A DNA stretch of 64,000 nt from Prostheceraeus crozeri (lineage: Eukaryota; Platyhelminthes; Polycladida; Euryleptidae). The number at the start of each line of letters is the position of its first letter. Position 1 is the first letter of the stretch. Shown here in pieces: positions 51,613 to 64,000 of the stretch. The notes beneath the pieces are model-generated. The model saw only the letters and a list, made by a program, of their open reading frames with translations, did no database searches and was not told where the DNA came from. The stretch spans positions 186,001-250,000 of the forward strand of contig CAJQUW010005236.1 in the NCBI GenBank assembly GCA_907163375.1, given 5' to 3'. The translations under genes and the position numbers were made by a program.

Positions 51613-51925
51613 TTCTCGTAATAGCCGTTCGCTGTCAAACTCCTTTGTCAGTTCTTTAAAACTCAATATTCCGATGGCGTTGATTTATACAATCAATGTG
51701 CAAAATATTTTCAGACATCATGCTCAGCTTTACACCAGCTTGACCATTCAACAAGGATGCACAGGGACACAGGTGACCCGATATTTTGCTAATGAGGATA
51801 GGATGTCTCGAATTTTTTGCTTTACATTTTCTGATCATTGATTTACAGGATTTACTTTTCAACCTGGTGTTCATCTGTAAATCTGATCAGCGACAACAAT
51901 TATATGTGGCATACCGGTAGATCAG
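51613..51925 (+). repeat. Inverted repeat, left copy
   Basis: 313 bp matching 57131-57449 in reverse orientation with only a few differences. Contains a 72-codon minus-strand frame of no known family. Confidence 0.88.
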
Positions 51926-52868
51926 CTCTACATTGATTGATGTACATGTCTCAATTATGTTGCATGATTTCTAACTATAGCTGATGTAAATTCCAATTTC
52001 AACTAAAACTGTGTTATATCAACTGAGCCACGGCCGCTAATTCGGTTGACAGGATGTCCATGTCCATGTCATAATAAAAGAAAATGTTCCGATGGAGGGA
52101 GATGTCTTCATATTTCTTTTTAATGTTGTAATAGAAATAGAGATGTCAAAATGTACCCGAGATTGCTCGTCTTTCGTCCGTGTTGGTGTGTTTCTTAACA
52201 TGTTCACATGAAATTTCGCTTTGGATACGTAATATACCGTATTATCGCGCTTTTAGGTACATGTGCTTATAAGCGAAAAAAGCTTGTTTTCACTGTGATG
52301 CAGATGTGCATTTTGTTCGCTTATAAGCACATGTGCTAATATCCGGATATAGGCACACCCTAGTCAATGTGATTTTTCGTCTCTCTTTGTAGCCCACATG
52401 ATTAAGAGAACTTCAGGTGCATCAATATAATGAACATTAGCTAATTATTATGCGCGAATCATGTATTTTCACTTCACATGTTGAACTCTGATTCCTGTTC
52501 CATCAGCTTACAAATGAGGTTGAAAATCTCCGTCAATGCTAATGCACAGCTGTTCTTATTGAGTTGCATAAACTGACCTCCTTTGGCAGCATAACTTTCA
52601 CAGGTCAAGGCGCTACTGCTACAAGGGATGGGCTCCGCTCAATCGACCTCTTCCGACCTCCTTTGACAACATAATTTACACAACTCAAGGCGCTACTGCT
52701 ACAAGGGATGGGCTCCGCTCCTTAGATACCAATAACTTTCTTCTTCGCTAATTAAAAGCAGCGTCATGCTAGCAACTATTTGGAGTGGTAGTGACTCTAT
52801 GCCAATGGCAATTCTCCTATCAATAAAGTTGCTTGCGATCATATTTCAGTCTGAAAGCTTGGTGCGAG

Positions 52869-54883
52869 ATGAGTAGACGCAGGTCATACACGATTTCATT
52901 TAAAAACGAAGTACTGGCCACTTTGGAGAACAATGGTGGGAATGTCTCAGCCACAGCAAAAGTACATAATGTCAACCGAAGACAAGTACAAGATTGGAGG
53001 GACAAGGCAAGGTGAACTCAAGGCATGCAGCAGTCATTGTCATCATGATTTTTTCAATCGTAAACGAAGGCGGCTGCCTTACAGATTGAAAGCTGTTTAC
53101 CCTGAGCTTCAATCAGAAATGGTTGAATACATCAAACATCTTCGAAACCAAGGGATGGCTGTTCATGGCAATGCAATCCGTTCTGAAGCGAACAGACGAT
53201 TCCCAGTGACCTATCCGACAAAGGACCCATCCAAATTTCGAGCATCATATGGCTGGTTGAAGCGGTTTATGAGACACCTTATGAGACTCTACACAATCTT
53301 GTAGAGCAACGTGTTACATCTGTCGGACAAAAGATCCCCGAAAATGCCCAAGAATTAGCACGCAATTGGTTGAAGGACATAAAAGAAATTCGTGAGAAGT
53401 GTCATATTGTGGGTAACATGGATGAAACCCCGATGTAGTTTGATTTACCAAGCAACACTTCCATCGATTTCAAAGGAGTCAAGACAATTTGGGGGGCGAA
53501 GTCGCACCACCGGCAAAAGAAAAGGGAAGAAAAGGAAGAAAAAAGAGAAAGAAGGGAAAAAAAAAGGAAAAAAAAAAAAAGAGGTGGAGAAAAAAAAAAA
53601 GAGGGGAAAGAAGAGGGAACAAAGAAAAAGACAAAAAGAAGGGGAAAGAAGAAAAAAGAAGAGGGGGAAAAGAAAAAAATAAAAGGGAGGGATAAAAAAG
53701 GAAAGATGAGGTAGAAAAGAAAGAGAAAAAAAAGGAAGAAGAAAGGGGAAGAAGAAGAAGAGAAAAAGAAAAGGAAAGAAAGAGAGAAAAGAGAGAGAAA
53801 AGAAAAAGGGGGGAGAAGCAAAAAAAAAAAAAAAACTCGGAAAAGAAAAAGGAAAAAAAAGAGAGGGAAAGGGAGAAAAAAAAAAAAGAAAGAGAGAAAA
53901 ACTGGGGGTTAGAAAAAAAAGGAGAAAAGAACTAGGTTGGAAAAAAAATAAAGCGGAAGAAGAAAAAGAGAAAGGAAAAAGGAGAAAAAAGAAGGGAGGG
54001 AAATGTAAAAGAAGGAAATGAAAAGGAAGCGAAAAGAAAAAAGGGGAAAGATAGAAAAAGGAAAGGAATAAAGATAAAAAAAGAGAAGGGAAAAAAAGAG
54101 GAGATAAAGAGAAAAAGCTGCAGTACACGGTTGTGTTGACTGTGCTATCTACTGGACACAAATTGCCACCGATGATTATATTCCGAGGACTGAAAAAGCC
54201 TCCCAGTCAGAGAACGTGGAAATTTTGGTGATGTTGTTTGTCTCAGCATCAAAAGGTGGCAGCAAAATATGACAAACGAGTTCATGAAAAGTCAGTATCT
54301 TCACAAAGTGTGGAAAGCACGCCCAGGATCGATCTTCAAGCCATTATGTGTGCTTACACTGGACACAGCGCGATGTCATACGCACGAAGATGTGAAAGCA
54401 GCATTCGAAAAGGAGAAAATGCGTTTGGCTTATATTCCAGGAGGAATGACGCCTTTGTTGCAACCATTGGATAGTCATTTGAATAAACCATTCAAGGATG
54501 CCATGCGAAGAAGGTGGGAAGAATGGCTCTTGAACGGTGACCGAAAATATACACGAACCGGCAAGCGCAAAGGTGCGAGTTACGAGATGGTAGCACAATG
54601 GGTTTCAGAGGCATGGCGTGGAATGGAAATGTCCCGCGACATCATAAAGCGCTCATTCATTGAAACAGGTATCCAGGATTGTGATGGCGATGAAGTTCTT
54701 CACTCAAAGTTGCAATCTCTTCTTGCTGGAACAGACCCCAGTGAAGTGGACGATGACGTGGAGGACAGTGAAGCATCTGACTTGGAGAACTATACAGGTG
54801 AATCCGACAGCGACAATGAAAAGAGTGGAGAAGAAAGAGATGACAATGATAGTGATATTGACTGTGAAATCATTGACAAATAG
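52869..54883 (+). pseudogene. pogo-like transposase, broken by purine tract
   Basis: The start is ATG 52869 (MSRRRSYTISFKNEVLATL). The N-terminal Psq/CENP-B-type helix-turn-helix (NVSATAKVHNVNRRQVQDW) is followed by a frameshift and the second DNA-binding domain (RSEANRRFP, FRASYGWLKRFM). The DDE core has GNMDETPM, LTLDTARCH and LLQPLDSHLNKPFKD. Between the first two lies a ~600-bp purine tract. The region after it reads LQYTVVLTVLSTGHKLPPM, as in pogo/Tigger proteins. The C-terminus is very acidic (SDSDNEKSGEERDDNDSDID). At least three frame changes and a stop after the first catalytic Asp. Confidence 0.9.
53514..54117 (+). repeat. Polypurine tract, about 600 bp
   Basis: Almost only A and G, with rare T and C, and irregular rather than a fixed tandem unit. 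It begins right after the codons for RTTGK and ends in GAGAAAAAG before LQYT, so it lies at a purine-rich codon stretch in the transposase. Long open frames in it, and the Phe/Leu/Ser-rich frames opposite, are composition artefacts. Confidence 0.95.
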
Positions 54884-55359
54884 GTTTGCTAAGTAAAGTT
54901 CTGTTTTCATCAGCATTTTCGAAACGTTCCGTTAGATTAGATTGCCATCTTGTTTGTGTGACACAATAGACAACTGCTTCACCCTCTTATATTTCGCTTT
55001 ATGTTACAATTGTTGCGGTGACATACCATAAGCAACAATGTTGGGCTACTTGATCAAAGAACACGTTCAAAATTGGCTTATAAATTATTACGCAACTAAT
55101 GGACTATTTCTTGTAAATTATTACATTAAAGGAAATGAAACGCTAAGATAAACATGAATCAATAGCGCTACTTTTAGGTCATACATTACCCTAGTGGCTG
55201 TATGTACTCGAGTCATTGCGATGAATGTTGTAATTAGTAAAAAAACAGCAATTTCCCACTGATGCATTTTTTCCCGCTTATAAGCACATGTGCTTATATC
55301 CGGATATAAGCACACCTCCGCTTATAAGCACATGTGCTTAAAAGCGCGATAATACGGTA

Positions 55360-57130
55360 ATAGTATATAACCTGCGTGGTGAAGCATAATATATATAAAA
55401 ATAATGTCTTTATTGTTTCACAATCATAGTAATCGGTGAACACATTACAAATGGTGAGAATCACATGACAGCACACTGAATAATGCAAGAAGCACTATAA
55501 AAGTCATTGACAATTCAGTGCCTCTGGCATGATTATTATATGATACTTATATTCCAACCTTCTACTAACCCTAGTCGTTTAGATGACTGATTAAGACTGC
55601 CTTTAATTAGACTGAAGATGATTACTGGATGGTAATCGAAAACTTTTGTACATCTTGACATAAAATAATAATTGACATCTTAAAATCGAACCAACTGAAA
55701 AAAAATATCAAATGCAACAAACATTCTGGTGCGTTAAAACATACAGGAAACGCAACCAAAAGCAAGGAGCGTGGAAAAACAGCGCATGATTACGTCGGTT
55801 TTCGTTTTCCACAAATTACATGATTTGAAATCAATTTACATACAACATAGACATCATGTAGGGCATCATGTTGTTTGTAGTAGGACACCATTGAATTTCT
55901 TTACTTCTTCGATTTTGTCTTCGTATATATTTTGTCTTTGCAAGGTTCGCAGAATATGTAAAGCAGTAAAATGATTAAGTTATTCTATTCTATTCCATCA
56001 TTCGCATCATTTCACGAGGCCGAATCATACATTGCATTATGTTCTCCAAGTCACCTAGGAAAAACCTAGATCACCTAGGAAGGAAGTTCACCTAAAAACC
56101 TGAAAGCAAAATCATCTGTGTATTATAATAAAATTCGAAATCAGACAAAATAAAAATAATGATCCGAATGTTTATGAATGCAAAAAATATAGTTAAACCA
56201 TTACACTTACTATATACAACCTCACAAATGACAGCAAAACATTGAATAAATCATAATATGGTAACAAAGAAAGCAGCCTTCTTCAGATGCTCAGATGCAC
56301 TTAAAAGAAGGCATATGGATCATGTATCGTAAAAATGAGGCATCTTTTCCATCTTCCCATCTTTTGATTAGCCCTTAGTTAAAGAAGCTTCTTGCTGTCT
56401 GTCAATTTTGATGTTCTCTTTGATAAGAGATGAAAGGTACAATGTGTTGCTCAAGCAATGAAGAACACATGGAAATAAAAAAATCCGAGAGATATGGAAT
56501 TGTGACAGATCACCTAGAATTACAGATGTAAGCTTGATTGGATTTGAACGTGGCATAAAATTGTAGGTAGTCTGTAGTTGCACGCCTACAGCACTTGAAA
56601 GTTTCCTTGTCGAATTTGGGAAAGCCTCGCACTTTCGGTGTCAGCATAGAAAATAGCACGTCTTAACTGATGAAAAATTCTTTCAACATTGGCTTTGCTG
56701 GGAGGTATTGCGAGCACCCCAATCACGTACGCTGCGAGCGTCAGTCAGATGAATCCCATAGATATGATGATAGGATCCTTCAATTTAGACATGATTGTTA
56801 GACTTATACTTCTTTTGGAAGAGGACTACTTTGGCATTCGAGGAATGCTCCGTTCAATCAACTATTAATAACGATAGCACTAAATGCCTAAAATTTCAAA
56901 TTTTCAAAAAAGAAATACTAAGCTGGAAGATTGTTGAAAGAAAAGCAAATTTGAAAAGAAAATGTAGTATCCAAATCGTCTGTCCGACTGAGAGCAGTGA
57001 TTTGAAGATTGTTTGGGAGACCGAATTGCCACGATTGCAGCAGGACTCCTTCAAAAATAGCATGTGTCTTCCAAAAGACATCACGTGGTCACTCAAGGTA
57101 CACTGCGAGTACTTTGAGATTTGTATTGAA
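55360..57130. other. Noncoding, nothing recognised
   Basis: No supported gene. The frame at 56795-57175 has no known features. Confidence 0.45.
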
Positions 57131-57449
57131 CTGATCTACCGGTATGTCACACATTTAATTAATTGTTGTCGCTGATCAGATTTACAGATGAACACCAGGT
57201 TGAAAAGTAAATCCTGTAAATCAATGATCAGAAAATGTAAAGCAAAAAATTCGAGACATCCTATCCTCATTAGCAAAATATCGGGTCACCTGTGTCCCTG
57301 TGAATCCTTGTTGAATGGTCAAGCTGGTGTAAAGCTGAGCATGATGTCTGAAAATATTTTGCACATTGATTGTATAAATCAACGCCATCGGAATATTGAG
57401 TTTTAAAGAACTGACAAAAGAGTTTGACAGCGAACGGCTATTACGAGAA
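57131..57449 (-). repeat. Inverted repeat, right copy
   Basis: Reverse copy of 51613-51925, 5.2 kb away, with the pogo-like element between them. No target duplication is visible outside. Confidence 0.88.
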
Positions 57450-60400
57450 AACACGCACGTCTAACAGTTCTAAGATATTGCAACCAGGATGTTCGCATAT
57501 ATTTGAATGAAAATTTATCAAAATTCAGGGGTCACATTTGAACGAATATTTCCAGGCTTTCTGCAAGGACATTTCAAGGAATCTGCGTCATGAAATTAAT
57601 ATTTTTGACAAAAAACGATGGTTGTTTCAATTTTTTAAGGTGAAGGTGATTCCAAACACATCAAACTGACATGGCATGCGAAGTGTATGCAAGGAATAGT
57701 AGACAATGCTTGTATCAGGCTACATTATTTCTTGAAAAGATGAACATATAATCTATCGCAACAAACAAAGCCAGCGGAATGGGGAGTCCAAAGTAGAGTA
57801 TAACAATCAATTAGGGAAAACATATGACGTGAAAATGGAATGTAACAACAGAATGTTTCTGAAGTCTATCCGGTAATGAAATAGAACATGGTGAACATCA
57901 GAGCGACACACTCGTTGAAACATATCGACTTTCACTAAGTAATGTGAATACAGATTATGGCTTAGCTATCTACATATGTAGTAAATGATCACAGGGTGCA
58001 CAATTTCTTCACTGAACCAAATGGTTCCGTATGTCAATAATTCATGATATTAGTTATCACGTTGGGTTGAATGCACCCGTGCCACTGGAGCACAGTGGCT
58101 GAAAAACGGCAATCGAAATGCTAGATATGCTTCGAGTGCATACATTGCAAACAACTCAAGCAGTACACACAAAGGCTTATACAGATCAGCTGAGCAGAAA
58201 TGCATGAACTCTGCATGTTTCACTAAACCGAAAAAACATTTCAAAATTGACATCATTCAAATCTGTACATTTCCTAACTTCAATGTCGGTTCTGTTCTGT
58301 TCTTCCTTTCTGTTGCCCAAGTAAATTTATAACATTTATTGTGTGAAAACGAGTGCATTTGTTGCTGCTTCTTCAGTTGCCACTATAAAGGAAGTCCCAG
58401 ACTGAACCCATCTGCGCAACATCTCATTTTCGTTTACTGTTCATGGCTCGCATTTCAATCAAACCTGGTTTCTTCAACATTTGTTGCTACATTTCTATTG
58501 ATCAATGATCGCATTTGAAGGAAGTGCGTGCGAATGACTACATGATAGTCAAAACTGTGGGAATAGATCCTCATTGAAAATAATTGTATTTTAAGCATTC
58601 TGAAAAAAAACTAAAATGGACTTAAAAAAAGAATCTCTGGAAAGAGACTACAAATTTTCGGAATCTGATGCTCGATGATGTTCAGGAGTTTTTAGTTGAT
58701 GAGCTAGTAGATTTAGGAATCGGGCTCTACTAGGAAATGGTTTCGTTGGGGGAATCTGCTAACTTCACACGCTTATTAAACGTTGACCTTGAACTCAGGT
58801 ATAATCAATTTTGAAAATTTGATGAATTTGAAATAATGAGTCAAAGATAGCAAATCAACTCAGGAGGCGCAAGAATGCTTCTCCCAAGGCAGCATAGCAA
58901 GATGACTCCACATTGGCCAGTTCATCAATCATGACGCGACATGAAGCGATCTGAGAAAAGTGTAATTCACTATCATTGTTTAAGAGGGCCTAGTGAGTAG
59001 GGTGCAACTACAGTGCAAAATGACTAAAGCGCATGGAGTGCAGATTTCTATGGTATAGCTACAGCTCATTTTTCAGGAAAGCGTTTTTTTACTTTTGCCC
59101 GGATTGTATTCTTGATCATTAATTAGAAACACTCTGTAGCTTTATTTAAAAATCGTTTTTGTCAGCTGTAAAGGATAAACAAATATTGCAATAGGCAGTG
59201 CTGATGATTGACCGTAATTGAAAACTTGGTTATTTATTTGTACCAAATACTGTCATGATAATTAATGAGCTTCACTGCATATAGATAGAATGATATTTCT
59301 TATGAGTGGGACCGATGTTTGACCATGACTTATCTGAAGAAGTCCTGATGCAAATTGGGCCTTTCTGGAGATAATTCAATGGAAGAATATGTTGAAAGTT
59401 TTAGAATTCAGAAGTGAAAAAGTGTGATGCCATGTTGAAGGCTGTGAATCTAAGCTCTCTGTTGTTCTTCGGATCAATGAAGTTTGATTGGCCTTCAATT
59501 ATTCAATTAAATATTTAGTGATTCAGACCTATAATGATTTTCTATTTAAGAAAACTGAAAACGCATATTCGTAAACTTTCTAGATAATAATCTTCGAACC
59601 AACTCAAGTAAATAAGACCCACCAATGATGTCATATGTTCTCAATCCCCCTGTCTTGTCCTGCGTCTTTAGTTGTTATGAATGTTGATTGAGTATGATTG
59701 GCACTAAGAGGTAGCAACTAATAAGGGAACAGATATTATTTTTGGAAATTAGTAATGCCTTGGAAATTGTCAAGAAACTGAATTTTGTATCAAAGTTGAT
59801 CGATGAATCTATGTGGTTTTATTTGTTTACTCCTTCTGATTGAGAACACTGCACTGATTCAGATCTACTACTTATAATTCTAATATTCTCAAAAATAAAA
59901 CTCCCAATAAGTACAATCTTCAATATATGGCATCCTGTACTTCCCCTACAAGCTTTGCAGAAATGCGTTCAAGCATTGGTGCAATAAGTCCTAGTGGAAG
60001 ATGTGAATCAATTTGCGTCCTCCTTCTGAACCTCCTTGATTGCAACTCTTCAATGCCTTGAGTGAGGGATGCTGGAAACTTCTTTGCAATTTAAGGTGGA
60101 TCGGCCAATTTTCAGACATTGCTGAGATTACTGTACCTGCAAAACTCACGCTTGTGCATGATTGTTTTAAGACCTGACGAAGAGTAATGCTCTTTGATGA
60201 TATGAAGACATTCCATGATTGCATTTTTATTGGGACAAAAGATTCCATCGCGAAAGTGCCACAAATCGAAAAGCAGTCGATTTCACTACACCAGGACATG
60301 CTACTCGAAATTGATGACCGTCAAATATTGATCTGGCCTTTTCCGCATGTGCTTCGCATGTGCATTTAACTCCCAGCTAGTCGACGAAGGACTTCATCAA

Positions 60401-62466
60401 CAGAGATTGTATGTATATCAAGAGTTCTGTGCAGTTATTAATGCAGCCAAATATTCTCCTACAAATTGTATTCACCATTGACCTAATTGCTTAATGTTTC
60501 CAAAAAACACAAGGTCAAAAATATATTTTATTGAAGAGTTTTCGGCTACGTCTTTTTAAATACAATGCAACAACCACTGCATATAACAGATCATTCAAAA
60601 AGTACTTTTTTAATGATCTATTCTAGGTAGCTGTTGTTGTATGCTGCTCATGCTTAACCACCAAGCACGGTCATAGTCATAGAAATTAAATTTCGACATG
60701 TGCCAGAATAATTGTCAATATTATTAAATTTGGGGCCCTCAATCCCACATTTTGCCTGCATCGTTTGTTCATAGCCGTTTTCTCGGTGATTTTTGTCAAT
60801 TCGTCTTTGACTTATTGCACATGTCGTCTGCCATTGATGGATATCTTCTGCTGCTTCAAAATCAGATGTTTCCATTGTCGACAAATTCTCCTCTCCCCTT
60901 CTGCAAAATTACATTTGGAGAAGAAGTCAGACCTTCCAATGAAACTTTGTTGTGGTGTTATATTCCTTTACAGTTATCTTTTTTAGATTTTCTTGTTCAT
61001 TGCTTCCAAAATGCTGCTCCTAGTCCGTTTTATTTAAAATGCTGCAGTTTCTAATAGAAAGCCTGATTTGACGAATTGAAAGCTGTCATGAATTATGTCA
61101 TTTACAATGTTTTATTTCTTTCATGTGTCTACTTCAAATTATGTCACAATGTAAAAAATGACGATTTTTGGAATTCTGATCCTTCAGAATTTCTAATGGA
61201 TGCATAAAATTCTTCATGGTAGCTGGTCAGCAAATCCCTATTTTCCGCTAATTGGGACATATCCGCGTTATGTTAATTTATCGTTCCAGAAATATTAAAA
61301 GTCTTTGCACTTCATGTTCCATATGATGTTCTTCTACTATATTTTGTCTTCATATTTTGCGATTGGATCGTCATTGATTGCAGTAAAAACCTTTTTCTGT
61401 CCATGTCTCCAATTAACAGCAATTTGAAGTCGAATGCAACATCAACCGTTTGAGTTAGTGATATCGCTTTTGATTCATGTCGCAGAACTGAGTCTAAAAA
61501 TGGTAGAAAATGTCGATAATGTCATAGATGGAAGCAGTGATGGCAATCGTATTGTTGACTACCTTTAATGCAACAAACTTTTTAATCCTTGCAGGCAAAA
61601 ACTGCCATGATGTGAAAAATATCACAATTCAATATTTCCCATTTCGCCCTTCTGGGTGGTCATAATGAATTTTCATAGAAATATGATTTCTGCATGGGAA
61701 TATGATTTCATAGAAGGTATAATCACATTGATTGGACATCTGCCATAAATTTAGAAGATGAACTATTCTGTAAATCCAAGCGGGCAAGAAAATCATAGAA
61801 ATCCGATGCCGCTTCCGGTTTTTTCATTTTTTTGCCCTTTGGAATGCCTAATTTCTATGCTGATATTGCAAATTATCAGATTAACCAGAAATATAGGGTA
61901 TAGAATTTAGAGTGCATGATATACCGCGATATTTCTGAGTTACTCATTTCTAGGACATCCTTTAATCGAACAGCTAATTGATTGTGATGAGGCAAAATTG
62001 ACCTGGTTAGATTAACTGATTTTGAATGTCGTGCATGTGAATGATAGAAACAACAACGATGTTTATGAATGTCATGATGCAGAATTCTATGCAGTAACAA
62101 TGAACCGGATATCAGAAAAATTGCGAAAGTCAAATCGTTTTTAGATATAAGGAAAAACATGTTTAACATGCATTCATCGGCAGAGATGCTGATCTTCACA
62201 CCCCATCCACTGATATTATGAATTTTCTAACATTGAGCGTATCATCAAATGCATGTTATACTATATTGTGGGAAAAAGTTTCTTAGAGTATTTTAGATTT
62301 GTTGGCCCTCGATAGCAAGACCACGAAAATATTCTCCACAAGTGACACGATCGATACCGCCCGTGCTTTGTGACAGCAACAAATCTCGATTGAAAGCTGA
62401 AATCCGACTTCCACAAAGCAGTCTGTCAGAATCCTCTCAAAATCGTGGCGATGCGTCTGAGTTAGC
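57450..62466. other. Long noncoding stretch
   Basis: Five kilobases of AT-rich DNA with many stops. Short frames around 59991-60369 and 60654-61054 could be decayed parts of the hAT-like gene that ends at 62986, but I cannot show it. Confidence 0.4.
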
Positions 62467-62986
62467 GGGAAAATGCCAACTTTGGTTAAAGTCGCGAAGG
62501 CAGCTTTTTTTCTGCCGCACGTGAACGCAGAGGTAGAGATGGTTTTTTCAAACCTATCAAACATATTGACTAAAAAAGGCGCTCGCTCATGCCTGAAACC
62601 TTGAGAGCCCTTACGATTTGTAAATCCGTTTTGAGAAGTAAGAAAATTGATAGCTCAAATATAAGAGTGGATAGAATACATGTACAATACATGATATGCT
62701 TTTTACTGAACATGGGCGCAAAACCAATTAAAAGAAGGAAGAAAAAAGAAAACGTGAAGCTCTCCAAGAACAGCTCCGTATAGAATTAGATAAAGAAAAG
62801 CAGCGATGTGAAGAACTGAAGTCCGCCGAATTGAGACTTGAAAACACTCAAGAAAACCTGGAAAAGAAAGAAAAGGAACCTAAAATGCCTTGCACCAGGC
62901 CAAGCGTGCTGCGGAGGAGCTGGAACCCATACCTCAAAAGAACTCTAGAGCAGAGTCAGAGAGAGAGAGAGAGCAAATGCAAATGA
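62467..62986 (+). pseudogene. hAT-like transposase C-terminus with coiled coil
   Basis: GKMPTLVKVAKAAFFLPHVN, EVEMVFSNLSNILTKK and, in the next frame, PETLRALTICKSVLRSK resemble the hAT dimerisation region (LPHGNA..VER.FS..N..T). A third frame (62732-62986, no start) continues with a charged coil, KREALQEQLRIELDKEKQ. Two frame changes in 500 bp mark it as decayed. The coil could instead belong to a host exon. Confidence 0.5.
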
Positions 62987-62989
62987 CAC

Positions 62990-64000
62990 TTACTTACTTT
63001 ACTTTCTCCTTTTAACGTCTGCTTTTCCTCCTTGGTGAGGGTTGGACGTGATGAGACTCCTCCAACGGGCGCGGTCCTGTGTGTCTTCCACTGTCAGCCT
63101 CAGCTCCTTCATGTCTTCCTGGATGGTCTGCAGCCATGATCTTCTTGGTCTGCCACGTGGCCTGGGACCTTCGACAGCCACGTTCAGCACGCGATGAATC
63201 GGCTGCTCCTCTGTCCTCCGTTTCACGTGCCCGAACCACCTCAACCTGCGTTCTCTGAGTAAGACCTCCAGCTGTTTGAGGCCGCACCTGCCTGCTACTT
63301 CAGCGCTATCAACTCGATCGGAGTGTGAGACACCGGTCATGTACCGCAGCATCCGTCTGTCAAACGAACGCAGTTGTTGGGCCAGGTGTTGTGTGAGGGC
63401 CCATGATTCGGCACCATAGAGCAGCACGGGTCTGATGCATGCGCCATACACGTGTCCGCGGCATTTGAGTGGTACGTGTCGGTTCCTGAGGAGACTTGCC
63501 AGATCTTTCCATTTGCGCCATGCGGACGCAATTCTCGCTCGCACCGCTCGCTCTGATCCTCCTTTGCAGCTCAACACATCCCCGAGATAACAAAACTCTT
63601 TCACTACGTCGATCTCCACACCGTCTATCACACATCTTTCATCTTCGTCGGTACTGCTTGCGTTGTTTACACACATCGAACACTGGAAGTTTGTGACGCC
63701 TGTGAGAGAATTCAGTCCACTGCAGCGTTTGTGACACCACTTATCACAGCTTTGGCAGAGAATAGAGTTGGCACCTACGCCGCGACCGCATACACCACAA
63801 GGAAACCTTCTTGATTGAAGAGGAGAAGATACTTCGCTGCCACTGATCAACATCTTCGTCTTTTGGATATTCACTTTCAAACCTTTGCTTTCCATGTCTT
63901 CCTTCCATTTCTTGAACATTTCTTCCACTTCTTCCTTGCTCCCGCCTGTAAGGACCAGGTCATCTGCGTACAACATCTCCATCAATCCTCCCTTTCTGCG
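62990..64000 (-). pseudogene. LINE 3' end: RT palm, zinc finger, C-terminal domain (runs off window)
   Basis: The minus-strand frame is open from the right edge. It begins in RT (MEMLYADDLVLTGG) and passes through the thumb. It then has a Cys/His cluster (CGVCGRG, CQSCDKWCHKRCSG, CSMCVNN), continues with EFCYLGDVLSCKGG and the C-terminal part (RPVLLYGAESWAL, RLRWFGHVKRR, GPRPRGRPRRSW), and stops at TAA (62999-63001). The stop sits inside the terminal AAAGTAAAGTAAGTAAGT repeat, so the 3' UTR is almost absent. The visible part is undamaged, so an intact element may continue past the window. It is an RTE/Jockey-type LINE with the zinc finger between RT and tail. Confidence 0.88.

Larger units (their letters stand above)
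52237..55357 (+). mobile_element. pogo-like (Tc1-mariner superfamily) element
   Basis: The terminal repeats begin CCGTATTATCGCGCTTTTA on the left, and identically on the right in reverse. TA lies at 52235-52236 and 55358-55359. Further copies of CGCTTATAAGCACATGTGCT lie inside both ends. The gene between is a broken CENP-B/pogo-type transposase. Confidence 0.9.

Noticed and set aside
51656..51874. 72-codon frame repeated at 57188-57406
   Set aside because: Its conservation is explained by the near-identical nucleotide repeat, not by protein selection that I can demonstrate.
53402..54161. Long Phe/Leu/Ser-rich minus frames and Lys/Glu/Arg-rich plus frames
   Set aside because: Products of the purine tract, which lacks stops in such frames; not genes.

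Overview
The window is nuclear DNA of an invertebrate metazoan. The only intact host gene is split into small exons with GT/AG introns, and the space around it is AT-rich and crowded with DNA transposons (piggyBac-like, IS630-Tc1-mariner, pogo, hAT-like, foldback elements and MITEs), three or more non-LTR retrotransposon types and a tRNA-derived SINE. No bacterial signals are present. I cannot place the organism below 'invertebrate animal'.

Host genes. Positions 3-911 (+) are the open 3' part of a C2H2 zinc-finger gene with eight fingers; its start lies left of the window. The main gene is an HNRNPK orthologue on the minus strand. I assembled 11 coding exons (45932-45972 down to 16423-16450). 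They join in phase into 1,347 coding bases (448 residues plus stop), with three KH domains, all with GRGG loops, and a Gly/Asn/Ser-rich linker instead of the vertebrate RGG/proline-rich region. Its introns (6.4 kb after exon 1, 13.1 kb after exon 3) hold most of the repeats in the middle of the window.

Left mobile block (4.1-13.6 kb). Two piggyBac-like elements sit side by side. A (4144-6681) is flanked by TTGA/TTAA. B (7148-13638) is flanked by TTAA on both sides and carries palindromes around AAGTGCTTAA spread through both arms. A mariner-like element (9541-11777, 174-bp terminal repeats) has cut B's transposase gene in two. A MITE (CCCACTACAAAAA termini) lies in B's arm, another inside the mariner element, and a piece of it in the mariner transposase.

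Middle (16-46 kb). Inside HNRNPK introns are SINE copies, a foldback element with a CAT-rich core, a harbinger-like foldback element holding a hAT-like MITE, an RTE-like LINE remnant, an almost complete 4.75-kb LINE (31167-35912) with a 13-bp target duplication, a Jockey/CR1-like LINE fragment and a 3.7-kb element with 6-bp target duplications that itself holds a mariner remnant.

Right mobile block (47.9-64 kb). A mariner-like element (47977-51145) is split by a 1.68-kb element with a 6-bp duplication. A pogo-like element (52237-55357) has a transposase interrupted by a ~600-bp, almost pure purine tract. Near-identical 0.3-kb inverted repeats lie on either side of it. A hAT-like transposase tail and the 3' end of a LINE close the window. 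All transposase genes seen are broken, so the block is a fossil record of successive insertions.
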